NCBI GenBank assembly: GCA_019454045.1
Contig: SKCR01006527.1
Location: 62,001 to 126,000, forward strand
Origin: Zanthoxylum bungeanum
Taxonomy: Eukaryota > Streptophyta > Magnoliopsida > Sapindales > Rutaceae
Direction of reading: 5' to 3'
Length of the DNA stretch: 64,000 nucleotides
In this document: one piece after another, positions 45,504-58,622 of the stretch
Numbering within the stretch: the first letter of the stretch is position 1
Layout: every line of letters begins with the position of its first letter
Translations under genes and position numbers: made by a program
The notes under the pieces: model-generated
Seen by the model: only the letters and a program-made list of their open reading frames with translations
Database searches by the model: none
What the model was told of the DNA's origin: nothing

Positions 45504-46606
45504 CTAAAAAAATATAGCATTTGCCGACACAAATATTTTATTATCTTCTGGACTATAAAAGAATCCACTCATAGTTTCCTTAGGATAGCCTACAAATAGG
45601 CACACATGTGAACGTGGTTCCAACTTAGTAGTCTTGTTCTTTAGCACATGTGTTGGACACCCCCATATGCGGAAATGTCGCAGACTAGCTTTACGACCAT
45701 TCCACAACTCTAAGGGAGTCTTAGGAACAGACTTAGAATGAACTACATTCAGGATATACATTGTTGTTTCCAATGCATACCCCATAATGAACTAGGTAGA
45801 GTGCTATAATTAAATATTGATCTCATCATGTCTAGTAGGGTCCAATTTCTCTTTTCTGCAACACCGTTTTGTTGTGGTGTCCCAGGTGCTGTGAGTTGTG
45901 AAATAATTTCATGCTCAACTAAGAATTCCTCGAAATCTCTATCAAGGTATTCTCCTCCACGATCTGATCGTAGAATTTTGATGCTTTTACCTAACTGGTT
46001 CTCAACCTCAGCACGATACTCTTTGAACTTTTCAAAAGTATCTGACTTATGCTGCATTAGGTAAACATACCCATATCTTGAATAATCGTCAATAAAAGTG
46101 ACGAAGTATTCATAACCACCTCGGGCTTTTACATTCATCGGTCCGTAAATATCTGAATGTATTAGCTCAAATATTTCTTTGGCTCTTATCATTTTTTCAG
46201 TAAAATGTCTCTTAGTCATTTAGCCTTCTAAATAGGATTCGCAAACAGGTAAAGTACCAAGTTTTAACTGATTTAAAACTCCGTTCTTAATTAGTCTATC
46301 TATCCGGTCAAGGTTGATATGTCCAAGTCTAAAATTCCATAGATATGTGTCATCTTGAGAAATCTTTTGCCATTTTGTTTTAGATTTTTCAATCTTAAAA
46401 ATTTCAGTATTAAGCAGTGCTTCATGCATTAACAGCCTTAATACATATAGATTATTCTCGGAGTTTCTTGTGCATATTGTTAATCCATTTCTACTAATAA
46501 TAACTGATTTATAATTAAATGAAATAGAGAAACCAATTTCCATGAGTTTTGTTACAGAAATCAAATTCCTATGAAAACCATGAATATAAAGCACATCATT
46601 CAACAT
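45504..46606 (-). pseudogene. Copia GAG-pre-integrase and integrase
   Basis: 46606-46220 carries 'DDTYLWNFRLGHINLDRIDR' and CESYLEG. 46219-45749 carries HSDIYGPM, FVTFIDDYSRYGYVYL, RSDRGGEYLD and 'NGVAEKRNWTLLDMMRS'. 45785-45504 carries 'SKSVPKTPLELWNGRK'. The catalytic D, D and E are visible, but one zinc Cys (CESC reads CESY) and one His are changed and the domain is split. Confidence 0.88.
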
Positions 46607-46864
46607 AAATAGCTTTAATTAAAATTGAAATTTGAAACTCTCACCGCTCTAGCTGAAACAACATCACATGTCTCAACTCACATGGTAAAGCTACCTTCAG
46701 CAAGGTCCTTCCATGAATCAAGTAGCTATAAAGAACAGCAAACATGGTTAGTGGTACCAGAATCAACAATCCAAGCAGATTTATTATCTTCCACTAAAAG
46801 AGACTCAATGACAAGTAAATCATATTTACCTGTATTCTTCTTTCTTTAAGCTCAGGTAGGTATT
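46607..46864 (-). pseudogene. Copia aspartic protease
   Basis: On the minus strand 'SAWIVDSGTTNHVC' near 46740-46785 shows an intact D-S-G active site, followed directly by an in-frame TAG. Confidence 0.75.
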
Positions 46865-47647
46865 TCAGACAATTCCTTTTCCAATGCCCTTGTTGTTCAC
46901 AATGGAAACATTTTCCTTTAGCATCTTTAGAGCCTTTGTTGTTTTCTTCTTTTTCATTAGTTTTGTCTTAACCTTCCAATTGCCGTTCGTCTTATTCTTT
47001 TCAGATTTAGAAGATTCGGCAACATTTACCTCAGTATTGGACCTACGAGGACCCATCATGACGGACTCATAATTAGTGAGCTCATTTAGCAGTTCAGTCA
47101 ACGTAAAAGTCAACTTGTTCATAGAACATTTGCTTTTAAACTGCAGGAAACTCTTCGGAAGGGTTTCCATGATCATTGTCACCTGGTTTTGCATATTGAT
47201 ACGTGCAACATGGGGTTCAACCATATTAAGATGAGACATCATCCTTAACAAATGGTCTCAGACTGATGTTCTTTCCTTCATTCTATGATCAATAACAGAG
47301 ACTATTGCCTCATGTTGTTGCCGGTCTGAAGGCTGCCCAAACATGTTCTGTAAAGACTCCATAATCAATGATGTTGTCGCCATAAGATCATGTTGTTCAG
47401 CAAGAACCTCATACATAGATGCTATCAAATAGCTATGAGCTTTCTCATCGGCCTTAATCTAGTTATTATAGGCATTACGTGCAGCTCTACCAGCATTTGG
47501 GGCTGGCTGAGGAGGACATTCCTCCATTAGGACAAACTTAATGTCTTCACAGATCGAAATAACATTCATGTCACTTTTCCATTTAACATAATTTTCCCCA
47601 TTTAATTTTTCTTGTTGTTTGAGAATTAAGATAATTGCAGATGTCAT
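46865..47647 (-). pseudogene. Copia gag with zinc knuckle
   Basis: From the ATG at 47647 (MTSAIILILKQQEKLNGENY) the frame stops after about 60 codons. It resumes at 47251-46865 with 'QVTMIMETLPKSFLQFKSKC', and a frameshifted zinc knuckle reads CFHCEQQGHWKRNC near 46875-46915. Confidence 0.85.
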
Positions 47648-49552
47648 GGCTGAAAAATAATAAACGCGCATTCAATCATTCATTCATTACATATTTGAAT
47701 TGTCAAACTTTAAGGCATAAAATTAAACATGATGCATGATCAATGTATAATGAATTAGAAACCTAAAAGAATTATTATGCCACGGTTATCTATCATCCCA
47801 CCGATAAGTGCCGCCGTAGGGTAGGTCAAGTATTCGCATGATAGATTGAGACATTCTCAATTGATTAATATATCTGAAACAACTCTTATTCCTATATTAA
47901 TCAACTACCATTATTTTGATCAAGGAATCATTGATTAACAACTTAATCATTCATTTGTAAGTGTGACGCATTATTTCGGAACCGTAGGGTAGGTCAAATC
48001 ACCAGATATATCTAGATTCCTTATCCTCACGGAATTTAAATCTCATATTGACTAAAAATGGACACCATCCGTAGGGGGACGAAAGCAAAACCGTCTCGAG
48101 GTGCCTTTTGAATCTCACATTTCTTAATAACAATGGAGATCGCGGGATATATTGTGGTATACCCCTCTCCCACTCGCTATTTTGAAGTGTAAGGTTTCCA
48201 TCTCACTAGTTTCTAATGTATTAAGATTATGCTCGGCTAAAAATATATCTTTAATACTAGTGGATTATTAGTGATCTAACCAATTTTAACTTTTAAAATT
48301 TTATTCACTAATCCCGATTAGTCTCTACTAATCTTAATTAAATTAATTTAATCAAGTTGTTATAGTGATCTAATCAATTTAACTATTAAGTTATTAGTCC
48401 ACTATTAGGTTCTAAAATTAGAATTCAACGAACGAACCAAATGTCATAAATCATTTAATTGATAAAAGCACATTATTTATTCCAAAGGTACGTGGTATTG
48501 TATCCCGAGTGCAGACCATATTACCGTCCATTCGAAATCGGCTATGGAATTTGCGTCCGGGTTTCCATCCGATATACCAAGGAAAATAATGTACTCATAA
48601 GACCCATTTCTATTAAAACTTGAATTCGTAATTTTAAAACCTTTAAACCAATTAATCTTATTAATCCGGTTGCATGCATCTCATATTCTAATTTAACTTT
48701 TAAATTACATAAAATCATATTTTATTATTAGAATATCATGCATGTTATCATGTTATGGCATATGAAAATGCAAGAGTAAGCACCATCAGCTATATGACAT
48801 GTTATTAAACTATTTAACATACATTCATAAACGCAGGTTGGGTGTCGCGTCTCCCAAATTGGCATCGCGACGCTTCCCATACCAGTAGCCAAAAATGCAT
48901 CAGGTCTGGTGCACGTCGCGAAGCAGACTGATGTGCGTCCCGATGCAGATTATTGCGTATCGCGACGCGAATGATTCCAGTAGTTATCCAGTAGCTTAAA
49001 ATGTGCAGCGTCGCGACGCACGAAGGTTCACGTCGCGATACGCGCCTGTTTCCAGGGGCAGTAATTTCAAAAATCATACACATTACAAATTGCGTTAACC
49101 GGGCTCTTATTTTTCTATACTAATCTAACTAGTACAATAAATCCAAGGAATCATTTGGTCTTCAAATATTACTTCATGGTGTGTTGTTGAGTTCTTCGCG
49201 GAATTACTTCGTCATAAGTCCTTCGAGGCATCGGCTCCTCCAAGTTACAAATAGGGTTACGAAATGGACTTATTACAAAAGAAATGAACTTACAACACTT
49301 GAAAGAATATAACCTTATGGTCTTACATTCCTAATACTAAAAATTAAGAGTCGGAAAATTTAATGATCAACGCAATACATTCATCACATGAATCAAAGTA
49401 AACATTAATCACATGAACATTAAAAACCATCAATCTCATGAATCTAATTGTGCATACTCATCACAACATGCATTCTAATAATCTATATCTCATATAAATT
49501 ATTAAAACTAAAAAATTTAAAGGAGAAGGGTTAAGAACACTTTTCAATCTTA
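47648..49552 (-). other. Leader of the minus-strand Copia, with CpG palindromes
   Basis: Non-coding. 48840-49060 is a GC-rich island holding several 'cgtcgcgacg'-like palindromes. Repeated 'ccgtagggtaggtcaa' text occurs at about 47812 and 47983. Confidence 0.6.
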
Positions 49553-49568
49553 AGCTCTTGATTCCAAT

Positions 49569-51498
49569 TGTAGGAAATGACTTTCCTTAGAGTAGCGAAA
49601 GTTGCTAATGTGGGCACCGACTCCGGTATGGACCTTGAAAATTTTTCTTTGCCTTCTCCTTTTGTTGTAGCCGAAATCCTCCAACTCTTAGAGAATGGAT
49701 TTTGCTCCTTTGATGTAGATGAGTTTCATTTGATGTCTAACGCTTGAATCAACCACTTGATCTTTCGAGCTATGTCTCGAAACCAACAAACCAAAGTATG
49801 GACTTCACTCACAAAAATCAACCTTAAAATATTTTAGAGAAGTATGAAATCAAACTCTAAACAATTTAGAGAATGAAGTTGTCACAAATTATGTTTAGGC
49901 TTTTAGATTTTTCTTTCAAACACTCTCACAACAATTGTGAATGTTTGAACTCTCTCTATTTTCTCTCCTTAGCACTTGTATGAATGAATGGAAAATGCTA
50001 ACCCATTCAAATGAGTGGTGATGGTAGAGATTATATTCTCTTACACAAGCCAACAATTCTTATCACAAATCCTTCACATGCCATTGAATGTAATGACAAA
50101 CACAAATGAATGGAGTGCCATCCAAAGACATATGAAATGGACAAATAAAAGCAATTAGGTCATACCTATTCTTAGACATAAATTGTTGAAGAGCATTGGG
50201 TTTTGTCTCTAATTTAAAAATCATTATCTTAATAATGATGTCATAAGCTTAATTGTGATGTAATAATTATCTCATAATTATTACTAACTTGATTATCTTA
50301 TAACTATGATTTAATTATCTCATAATGAAAGAATTCTAGAAAACATTAAGTTAAACTAATTTAACATAGTTTTCATTTGTGAAAAAATATATTATTAATC
50401 TTATTAATAATATATAAATATAATGTGAGCATATTATTAGACAATCTAATTATATTAGGTTTGCTACAGTTAATCGAGCTAGCACTGGGACCATATGGAC
50501 CTACGGTTCCGAGCTCTAATAATTACCAAATATTAATTAAATTATTTAATCAAATATTACGAATTATTAACTCCGCGTTATTCCACTAAAAACTAGAAGT
50601 TAAACTCTCGTTACCGTAGATGAAAAATATAAGTCGAACAACTTCAGTGTCCATCGATATATTCATTACATATAGATATAGCCATTTACAAATATCTCAT
50701 AAATAGAGCAGAGTCATAAGTCAGTTAGACCCCTCTAAATATTTTGTCTCTTAAGCATCATTGATTCTATAATGAATAATTAATTCATAATAATTATGAA
50801 TATTAAACTTTATATTCATAATAGAATAGTTGAGCGCTCAAATTGTTCAAGTCTCGAATCAACTCTTAAAAAGATATTCTTCTATTTCTATTAAGAACGA
50901 GTGAATTCCATATCTATGTAAAATGTTCCCAGCTACATACCAAACCATATCCCCAAAATACGTAGTTATTGTTTGAAAATGCAACACGAACCTCACCTTA
51001 GTAAATCAAAGGACATAGCCTGCCATGCAGGAGTTCGTAGGACACTCATGATTAAGATCGAATCCATATATGACCATCTATTAGATAAAATAAATTTTTT
51101 CGGTAAACGGATATTAAAAGAAATTCATATTTATCTGAGTCCAGTCCTATATGATCTTATCATATAAGGTGTCTCTATTCTCATGTCACTACAAGAACGA
51201 TCCCGGATCAAGGTCCTCATACAAGTATAGAATGGACCACAGCTATAGATAAATCACAACAAAATACCATATTGTTTGCTCTCTATGGACTATTTAAATT
51301 ACTAACTTCAGACTTAAATCCTTTTGTGCATCAAACATACATTAAGTCTGAAAGTACAAGAGTAATCAAGGTAAACAAGACAATTGAACAATATGCGATT
51401 TAAATCAAACACTTTGATAAATGAATAATGCATTTATTATTATTACAATAATAAATTCCATTTATAATACATGAAGCTCTAGGACATATATCCCAACA
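49569..51498 (-). repeat. 5' LTR of the minus-strand Copia
   Basis: Pairs with 41740-43672. The primer site (minus strand, TTGGAATCAAGAGC at about 49554-49567) adjoins it and is a variant of TGGTATCAGAGC. Confidence 0.9.
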
Positions 51499-51835
51499 GA
51501 TCATTCATGAAATACTAGATGAAGGAATGAAACTCCGCGAGACGTTTCAAGTTGCCACAATCATTGAAAAGTTACCTCCATCATGGAAGGACCTCAGGAG
51601 CTATCTGAAACACAAAAAGAAGCAGATGAGTTTGAGGATCGAAGAGGAAAATATGAAGTCCGAGAAACTTCAAAATATGGTCAATCATTGAAAAGTTTCA
51701 TCCATCATGGAAGGACTTCAAGAGCAATCTGAAACAAAAAAAGAAGTAGATGATTCTTGAAGATCTTGGAGTTCAATTGAGGATCGAATATGACAACAGG
51801 AAGTCCTAGAAACTTCAAAATATGGTCTTCATTAT
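51499..51835 (+). pseudogene. Copia gag, C-terminal part with internal duplication
   Basis: Continues the gag begun at 41307: 'QVATIIEKLPPSWKDLRSYL', 'RIEEENMKSEKLQNM', then a stop. A ~120-bp imperfect tandem duplication repeats 'tcattgaaaagtt(t/a)c' and 'tccatcatggaagga' at about 51563 and 51685. Confidence 0.8.
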
Positions 51836-51860
51836 ACTAGATATCCTGCTATTTTAAAAA

Positions 51861-52021
51861 GGATACAACGATGCCAACTGGATATCTGATACAGTGGATT
51901 CCAAATCCACGAGTAGATTTATTCTCACACTTGGTGGTGCAGCTGTGTCATGGAAATCCTCGAGGAAAACATGTATTGCTCGGTCTACGATGGAATCTGA
52001 GTTCATAACATTGGACAAATC
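51861..52021 (+). pseudogene. Copia RNase H, first part
   Basis: [20 protein letters not shown], '[20 protein letters not shown]' and ESEFITLDK, cut by the solo LTR. It directly follows gag, so protease, integrase and RT have been deleted. Confidence 0.85.
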
Positions 52022-54505
52022 TGTTGGGCCAGATGTGGAACCCCTAGGGTCGGATCGGTGTCCCGCGCAGCGAAAATGGATCTAACCCATAGATATAAGG
52101 TATGGGTGTAATTTTAAAATATTTAATGAAATAATATATTTCATTACGAGTGTATAGAAAAAATCGGGGCTGATAGGAGTTTGGAAACTCAAAAACGGAG
52201 AAAAACAAAATTTGGTGCGCGTAGCACGTGATGTGCGCGCACACACTGTAGCGTCCAGCTCAAGGAATTAGGGTTTTCAACCCTAAATCCTTCCAACCTT
52301 CCCTAAACACTTCCAAAACACACAAAATTAATTTTTAACATCAAAACCAACATCAACACATGTTATAGAATAAAATTTAAGTTTTTCAAAATATCAAATT
52401 TTTTACAAAAATATAAATTTATTCTAAATACGCACTTGCATAAATTTTAAATCTAAAACACAAATCAAATTTGAATCCCACAATAAAGTGACTCGTGATC
52501 AATTCTAGGTCACCCAAGGTGGTCAAGTGATTCTAGAATGGTACCATTAGCTCTAAGCTATTATCTAAAGTTCCAAACTCTAATTTTATATCTATGTCTA
52601 ACATAAATATTTTGGCCCAATTACAAGCATATTGTGTTTATACTTCCAAAGCATCCTAACACAATTAATTAGCCTAATTTCAATATTATGTATCTAATAC
52701 ATAATTCATCACTATATGTCTCACTAATGAAAAAATCACTAATGAAAAACATAGCTTTTGGAGAAGATCAAACTTACCTAACAAGGTTGATTCAAAGATC
52801 CATTCTACTTCTCCTTGTTGAAATGTTGTAGAGAAATTCCAAAGTTAGCAAGCCTCACTCCAAAATCCAATCTTGATTCCAATGCTAGCAAGTTTCACTC
52901 CAAGATCCAATCTTGATTTCTCTTAATTGAAATGTTGTAGAGATCTCAAAAAGCTTCTCTAAATACTTCTCTAACTTAGGCTAATTTCTCTAATTCTTGC
53001 TTGTATTTAGCTTTCTCAAGTTTTTACTTTTCTTAATTAAAACCTTCCTAAAGCTTGCTATTTATAGCAAAACTTAGATGATTTTTAATTATAAAAGTTG
53101 TAATCAACTTTATGTGGGCTTAATCTATTTTATCCAAATTTATATAATTAGGTGTGACTAATCTCCAATATCTACCACTTTGATTTAATCCAATTAAATC
53201 AAGACAAAGATTAGGAAATGAATTAGTTCAATATTTTCCACTTTGATTTTATCCAATTAAATCGAGCCAAAACCACATATTATTACATACTTGCAATTAC
53301 CATAATATCCTCAAATGGTAGAGATAATTTGATTTTACAATTAAGCCATTGTGTAATTATTGAATTAAACCAATTAATCCAATTAGGTCAAAGTAAATAA
53401 TCAATGTTATCCAATAACACTTGATTATCTTGGTTGATAATTATAATATCAAATATTATCTTTTATCAAGATTAATCGGCTACCCAAGTGCTCAACGAGT
53501 ACACTTCATAATGTGGGACTCTCTAAGTCCAGACACGTTTGTCATATAAGCCTAGCTAATATGTAGGCAATTCGGCCACCTCCGACTTCGCGAAGAACAC
53601 GGACGACCTTTCTGAACTTTACAAGTCGATGTCATCACATATGTTTAACAATCCCACCGTCATAGGCTATCCGAATTGTGTTTAGGAAATATAGAATAAC
53701 CGTCAAGTTTCCAAGGCGCACATCTCATGTCGATATGTCAACGATTCTTTACAACTGATGTGATGCACCCTAGGTGATCGACTTTGGCCAAAGTCTTAAG
53801 AACCGTGACTTACTCACATGGATACCTAAACCCTTTATGGTACACATACGGGCCGACAGATTCTATCTTACTTCGCACTTGATTACTGAGTGCATCGATC
53901 CATGCCCAACGAACATCTAAAGGCCAGACCATGAAAGGTTTCTGACATACATGGCATCAAAGTGTGAATGATCTCACACAAAATCAATGTTATCCTATAG
54001 TCAAATGATTACATATGCTACTCGACTCGATGAGATTTCTATTGACGCTGGTATGTACTTCCAACTATTAGGAATCACCTGTGAGTCATTTAGTATTCGG
54101 TCCAACCAATACCCACCCGTCTATACGAGTTTCCAAAACTCATGGTATATCGGTTAAACCATTGGAACTCCAATTCCAATATACAACATGTGCTAGTCTT
54201 CTAGGTTATAGGAATTCAACTGTATTCCAAAACCAACGACTAGAAATATATATATATATATACTTTAAGAATAGTTTATAATAGTAATATTTATCCCAAT
54301 ATCGGACAACCTAGTGTCCAATATTAATAAATAACTATTCTAAGGTCGATGTCATTCTTAACATATTTATACATCAGTCTAATATGTATAATGACAATAC
54401 CATTAATAAGGTTTGAAATGAAAATATAGTTATTTTATTAATAAATAATAAAATATAATATATTATATATTATTCGGATTGGCGCTCCAAGCACCAACTC
54501 CAACA
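52022..54505 (-). mobile_element. Solo LTR inserted in the Copia RNase H
   Basis: TGTTGGGCC...CTCCAACA, 2484 bp. Flanks AAATC (52017-52021) and AAATA (54506-54510), four of five bases alike. Its inverted start resembles the solo LTR at 10091, so the two are one superfamily of LTRs. No coding region. A (TA)n stretch lies near 54247-54262. Confidence 0.8.
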
Positions 54506-54820
54506 AAATAGCGGAAGAAGCAGAATGGCTTCGAAATCTCTTAGAGGATATTCCAAATTGGCCAAAGCCAGTGCCAGCTATAAGCAAACATTGTGATAGT
54601 CAATCGGCTATTGGGAGCGCCCAAAACATAATGTATAATGGTAAGTCTCGACACATACGTCGAAGACACAATACCATAAGGCAACTACTCTCAAGCGACA
54701 TAATTTCAATAGATTATGTCAAGTCATAGGAAAACCTAGCGGATCCACTTACTAAAGGTTTACCAAAAGAGCAAGCTGAGAAATCATCTAGGGGAATGGG
54801 CTTGAAGCCTATAAATTAAG
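54506..54820 (+). pseudogene. Copia RNase H, last part
   Basis: AEEAEWLRNLLEDIPNWPKP, 'HCDSQSAIGSAQNIMYNGKS' and 'ENLADPLTKGLPKEQAEKSS', one in-frame TAG before ENLADP. Ends ...GLKPIN. Confidence 0.88.
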
Positions 54821-55394
54821 AATTGTCACTGTAGAAACCTAACCTAGCTGATTGGAGATCTCAAGATCTAGGTTCAAATGGGACAACTGAAACTTTGTGC
54901 AATTCAAAATAAGCACTGTAGAGTTGTATACTATTTCTCATTCATGTAATGACGCAGAGTGGTGTCTGTCAAGGTTATGATAAGCTAAGGCTTTTAATGA
55001 TCATTATATTAGGAGAATGATCCTAATGGGGTAAAGACATATATTTTTTTTTATAGTATATCACATATTTCAAGTAAGAAGTGATGTCGCTTCCATGGGA
55101 ATTTTAAAGGTTGAATTCTCTAAAGTACTTGATGAATCCAAGACTGATGTTCATGGTCGAATTGAACACAACCATATAACGAGAAATGGTCGAAGTGAAG
55201 CTGTGTGTTGGCAATTGTTTTGGTTTACATCAACAGCGGAACAACTCAAGACTATGGGTCACTGGTTCGCCAAGTAAATCTGATTGTCATTCACTAAGAA
55301 AGGTTCAAGGCGAAAGCTACCTATTTCGATGCAGCTTTATTTCACGGAAACTCTCTCAAGTGTCTACATTGATATTTAGAAAATTGTGGGGGAT
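54821..55394 (+). other. 3' untranslated region of the split Copia
   Basis: Between the RNase H stop and the 3' LTR. Typical Copia text, 'gatgtcgcttccatgggaattttaaagg', and a purine-rich 'attgtgggggat' directly before the LTR. The 60-codon frame at 55095-55277 is not convincing as a gene. Confidence 0.65.
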
Positions 55395-55970
55395 TGTAGT
55401 AAATTTCCTAAATATGAATATGTACATATATATAGGCATGATCCTTTTTTAGGAAAAGACATAACCCTTAGGGTTGAAAGGTCTCCTTGGAGGGTCATAA
55501 CTCCTGAATGGGTGTACACTTTGACATAAGGGTACCTTTAGAAGGCAACCATATCCATGTTTATAAATAAAGACATAGGGTTCTCATTTTAGTCATTGAA
55601 TTTACTCCATTAATTCTCTTATAGAAAGTCATATTATAAAGTCTAAGGTTCTTCCATATTTGAGAGAATTCCACCATTTTGTCAAGTTCAAGTTCTTGAA
55701 GAAATGATTGTCCCTTCTACAAGAATGAACCAACTTATCCTGGGAGAACATTAGCCACAAGAAATCCGTAGAGCACCGAGGCGGGGCTAATAAGTTCTTA
55801 AAGACAGAGAAACAACTCGGCTTTGTATAATCTACATCTTCTACAAAATATTTTACAGGTTTTTCTAAATCATTGAGTATGTATTGATTCTATAATTGCA
55901 TGTTATTATTTATTAATTTACTTGAATTATGCATCTCAAGAAAAATGAATTACAACACATACTATCAACA
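55395..55970 (+). repeat. 3' LTR of the split Copia element
   Basis: 576 bp, partner of 39478-40057. Confidence 0.87.
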
Positions 55971-55975
55971 ATCTT

Positions 55976-56379
55976 CACATAAATTTTTACCATACCTGAT
56001 CTCAAACATACCCTAAACCTTAAAAAATAATTTTTGTTTCTTAACAAAAATCAGCTTGACCGTTGTGCTTGAAATGCTCGTAAAAGATGGAACTATTTCG
56101 AAACCCTAAGAAAAAGGTAGAAAAAATAAAGAGGGGGGAAATTTAAAGTCACTCAATTTGAGTGCATTTTCTTACTCTCTATTAATCAACAATATCTTCC
56201 CTTTATATTTATATTGTATTTCATTTTAAGTTTGTTCGAATGTATTATTTTAATTTTTGTATTTGAAATTTACTAATCCGTTAAAATTCACAGTTTGATA
56301 ATTTAATTTTTATGGTGGTGTGTATTTTAGTAAGGACAGAGACACCAAATTCTCTATTGGTTGCGAACCCTACTAAAAC

Positions 56380-56415
<36 letters not shown>

Positions 56416-57881
56416 GAATTAAAAATGGAAGAACAAATAATTCTAAGATATTCGACAGCAATAGTGGGGCTCAATATTCTTCTTCAATTCCATTCAATGT
56501 GAATTACATGTAGATTCTATCAAACATTTATTAGAGTATATTTTCAAGCTTGATATGTGTGTGTGTACACATAATAGACAATAGATTCTAATAATGGTAG
56601 ATTGTAATATTTTAATAAATAAATATATTTAGACTCACACACACATATGGTGGTATCATGATTACGTCTAAAAATCTTATTGAGGTTAAGGGTTCGAGTC
56701 ACAATCAGGGCCTATATATCACTTAATTATTTTCGATGTTCTGTGAAATTAGGGTGAGAGTCGGATATATGAGCCCACAACCCGCTACATGCACGTGGAT
56801 GATGCACCTTGCGAAGATAAAACTGTGCGGGATCAGGAGATCAAGACCCTAGGTGCAACCTAGGGTACCTCCGTCGATCTAAGGACTGCTCAAGAAAGAG
56901 CCCCCGGCAAAAATCCCCAGGGTACCTCCATCGATCTAAAGACCGCTCAGGAAAGGGCCCCCGACAAAGCCCTCGGGCACACCTCCGTTGAAGATCCCAA
57001 AGCGGACAAATGACCTCGTTGGAAGGGGGTGGAGAAAAGCACATTCACCATCAATTTTAAATCTTGGATAAAAAACAGTTGCAACAAGATAAAATAATGA
57101 TATATTTTGGAAATAATTAAGACATATTTAATACAATCTTTCAAAATTGAATTTTCATCAGTTTCCTCTCTTCTTCACTCATGTAAAGTCCCGATAATGT
57201 TAAGAGCTTTAAGTATGAAAATGTTAGAAGTAGGATAATAAACACCGCTTAAATTATTAGTTGTATCATTAACAACTTTTAAGATATTCAAAATTTTATC
57301 ACAAACATCACAATTACTAGGATACAAAAAATTTCATGATGAACCGGTGGTGTCCGATTCAGTTACAATTTATCCAAATTTAAGTTAACCGTAACCAAAC
57401 CGGTGGTGTCCGATTCAGTTATGGTTTACCCTAATCGAACCGGTTAAATCAATTCAGTACTGTGGCCGGATCTAGCTATGCTCTGGATCGCTCTCTAAAT
57501 TTATCAAAAAATAATATCACTTTTAATTTAGGAAATTTTGTAAAAATTTGTTCTAACAATCTTCTTACATATTTCCTACTTAATATGAAACATTATATTT
57601 ATATAAATAATATAATATTAATTGATTGGTTTTATGGTAGCAACATTTTTATTCTTAAATTTAATGAATGTGACAGTCAAAAAAACAAGTAGGATAAAAA
57701 TAGAGAGTATTGTTGGAGATTAAAATTAAATTTTTTCAACCCATAAGAAATGATTTATGGGTTTTAAACTGGCATTAATTGTTTTTTCGTTAATATATGA
57801 TGTTTGCTTGTTCTTGCATTTAAATAAATTTATTTATTAGACGAAGGCTTTAATAAGTACTGCACAAACCCATTTTGCGAT

Positions 57882-57928
<47 letters not shown>

Positions 57929-58080
57929 GTCAGTTGATAATTTGATATGAGAGCAAGACAGTTGTTAGTGAAGTTGAAGTTCCAACTCATTTTCGTTGAC
58001 CAAACAAGACAAAATTTATTTACGATTACTTGAACCAGTTCACAATTTTTATTCAGAATCAAGAGGTAAATTTACTCATG
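55976..58080. other. Intergenic AT-rich region with A-runs and minor duplications
   Basis: No gene recognised. It contains an A run of about 32 (56383-56414), a pol III B-box-like 'ggttcgagtc' near 56690, two to three ~67-bp GC-rich tandem units ('gggtacctcc(g/a)tcgatctaa') at 56862-56995, a duplicated 'accggtggtgtccgattcagtta' at about 57345 and 57400, and an A run of 42 (57884-57925). Confidence 0.5.
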
Positions 58081-58622
58081 GCACAAGACCATAAACTAAC
58101 CAGATGCAAATTTGGTGAAAGCGGGAGGAAAAAAATTGGTTAGAATTTAAATAACGATAATAATCAAGATAAAATTTCACAAGCCTAGAGAAATTTCTGA
58201 GTTAAAATGATACAAGATTTCAATGAGCATTGATGCACCTGACAGCTCCATCCCAAAGTTTCAGGTTAACACCCCGGAAGTCTAAAATCCAGCAGCACCG
58301 AAGCAAAGTATTTATAAGGCTCCGACTGTCTCCAACATAGGCTAGCGACCATCGCATTTTCTGTCCTAAGCAAGAGACAATAAGGATAATTATATCTGTT
58401 CTTACGAAAGAATATATCAGAGAGTATAGCCTTCTTAAGCTTTTTCTTGATAATTCCCCGGTTGTGTTGGAGGATTTATGCCAATGGATTGCCAGAAGTC
58501 AGATAATTGGCGGCACAACTTTCACATTATTGTTGGTTCTGGAAGAGTGAAGCAGCTTTCACCAAACCCGACCACAAAAGCTTTGCCGGGGAAAAACAAG
58601 TCATGATCTTCCCAGACCAACT
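58081..58622 (-). other. Probable 3' UTR of the B55 gene
   Basis: Downstream of the TAA on the minus strand. No competing ORF. The polyadenylation site cannot be fixed from sequence; the 42-bp A/T run at 57884-57925 is a likely outer limit. Confidence 0.45.

Larger units (their letters stand above)
41740..51498 (-). mobile_element. Full-length Copia retrotransposon (minus strand)
   Basis: Two LTRs of 1933 bp (41740-43672) and 1930 bp (49569-51498), about 93-95% alike by eye, enclose gag-protease-integrase-RT-RNase H on the minus strand. A perfect 5-bp target duplication GATCA lies at 41735-41739 and 51499-51503. The coding region has many stops and frameshifts, so the copy is dead although structurally complete. 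Confidence 0.95.
39478..55970 (+). mobile_element. Copia retrotransposon with deleted pol, split by two later insertions
   Basis: LTRs 39478-40057 and 55395-55970 (about 580 bp, TGTAGT...ATCAACA), flanks ATCTC and ATCTT (4 of 5 bases alike). Gag begins at 41307, is interrupted by the full Copia 41740-51498 and continues to about 51835. It joins RNase H directly at 51861, which is itself split by the solo LTR 52022-54505. Net length is about 4.2 kb: protease, integrase and RT are missing, so it is non-autonomous. Confidence 0.88.

Noticed and set aside
48814..49083. 89-codon minus-strand frame in the Copia leader
   Set aside because: It is open only because of the GC-rich palindromes; no gag or other similarity.
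55095..55277. 60-codon frame after the Copia RNase H
   Set aside because: It lies in the usual untranslated stretch before the 3' LTR of this Copia group.
57850..58062. 70-codon minus-strand frame with a Phe run
   Set aside because: Created by the 42-bp A/T tract.
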